A program made the position numbers and the translations under genes. The notes below the pieces were generated by a model, which did no database searches, had not been told where the DNA came from, and worked only from the letters and a program-made list of their open reading frames with translations. From contig JACROV010000001.1 in assembly GCA_016214285.1 (NCBI GenBank), forward strand, positions 1 through 49,789: a stretch of DNA of 49,789 nucleotides. Direction: 5' to 3'. This DNA is from Candidatus Omnitrophota bacterium (GTDB taxonomy: Bacteria; Omnitrophota; Gorgyraeia; Zapsychrales; Zapsychraceae). This document shows, piece by piece, positions 49,546-49,789 of this stretch (position 1 is the first letter of the stretch; every line of letters begins with the position of its first letter).

Positions 49546-49597
49546 AGACAAGTCATCCGAGACCCGTTTGCTCACCGAAAGGTGCAAACGGGTTTTG
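49546..49597 (+). ncRNA. Possible short terminated RNA (about 50 nt)
   Basis: Directly after the promoter comes a 15-nt leader and a strong hairpin: ACCCGTTTGC (49562-49571) with GCAAACGGGT (49584-49593), inner ACC/GGT around GAAA, then TTTTG. This is a promoter plus terminator with no reading frame between, as in a small RNA or a transcription-attenuation leader. No Rfam family is recognised by eye. Confidence 0.4.
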
Positions 49598-49714
49598 TGA
49601 TTCTAAGGCTTTAACTCATCTTCTACAGTTTGACTTAATTTCTTTAATCTTCTCGACGAGACCTCTGGCGTCGTAGTTTTCTTGGCACCGCATCCTGGCT
49701 GTCATCAACCGACG

Positions 49715-49789
49715 TCAGGAAGACTTGATCGTGGCCGGCAGCGCGACACCCACCGCCGCAAAGACCTTGCCGCAGCAGCCTTCCGCGCG
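49715..49789 (-). CDS. Possible partial C-terminus at window edge
   Basis: An open frame from the edge ends at a TGA (49715-49717), reading EGCCGKVFAAVGVALPATIK then SS. It is too short to identify and could be chance; the composition (higher GC than the gap to its left) supports coding. Confidence 0.25.
   Translation of the reverse strand, partial: RAEGCCGKVFAAVGVALPATIKSS

Noticed and set aside
49562-49593. Hairpin as a riboswitch aptamer
   Set aside because: Only one stem-loop plus a T-run is present, no conserved aptamer core is recognisable, and no gene follows within the window.

Overview
Type of organism. The window looks like a chromosomal stretch of an uncultured, diderm (Gram-negative type) bacterium of moderate GC content. 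It has an LptD outer-membrane LPS assembly protein, a type II secretion (T2SS) block, a porin, heptose/LPS sugar enzymes and a YdbH-YnbE-YdbL phospholipid-transport cassette. Gene content, in-frame repeats and the short-word intergenic repeats together remind me of Omnitrophota-like metagenome genomes; this is inference, because no rRNA or marker tree is available here. Practically every gene is on the minus strand. No rRNA, tRNA or CRISPR array was recognised.

Layout, low to high coordinate (genes are transcribed right to left). 1-114: tail of a plus-strand gene. 189-6967: gspK-J-I-H-G-F-E. 7150-8605: remnant of a second gap 3' end, an AT-rich island with a HigB/HigA-like toxin-antitoxin pair, then intact gap (8534-9532). 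9649-11749: two galT-like genes. 11909-14883: fmt and a helicase-dead priA. 14924-19234: porin, PstS-like protein and a broken sensor kinase. 19344-25041: glycosyltransferases, gmhB, a DegT aminotransferase, a heptosyltransferase-like GT9 and an ornithine cyclodeaminase-like gene. 25049-26713: ydbL, ynbE and ydbH (ydbH with an in-frame amber codon). 26793-43683: a long polysaccharide/nucleotide-sugar cluster. 43686-46953: lptD and a ROK glucokinase. 47017-49789: a repeat-rich end with a broken DUF1016/nuclease gene, a Cys-rich small protein, a SWIM-zinc-finger protein and a possible short RNA.

How the genes work together. The 19-46 kb region reads as cell-envelope glycan biosynthesis. GmhB, HddA and HddC are three enzymes of the GDP-D-glycero-alpha-D-manno-heptose route. 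ManC makes GDP-mannose. Ugd, UXS and a WbpA/WecC-like dehydrogenase make UDP-uronic acids and UDP-xylose. Embedded in the cluster are a PLP enzyme in which the catalytic Lys is replaced by His (as in ColD/RfbH 3-dehydratases), a minimal two-gene thiamine-diphosphate enzyme (E1-alpha-like and truncated E1-beta-like) and a radical SAM/B12 protein. I propose these could build an unusual deoxy or branched sugar. This is the best candidate in the window for an undescribed pathway.

Genome dynamics. Several repeat families are interwoven with the genes. (1) An 80-bp MITE-like element with 16-bp terminal inverted repeats makes 10-bp target duplications; two copies are identical, and 80+10 = 90 bp = exactly 30 codons. 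(2) Palindromic units built on TCCTCCC-NNN-GGGAGCC lie in frame inside gspH, priA, galT2 and the ynbE signal peptide. (3) Short-word repeats lie between genes. (4) Individual (non-repeated) inverted repeats between cistrons of the operons overlap the stop codon of the upstream gene at least six times.
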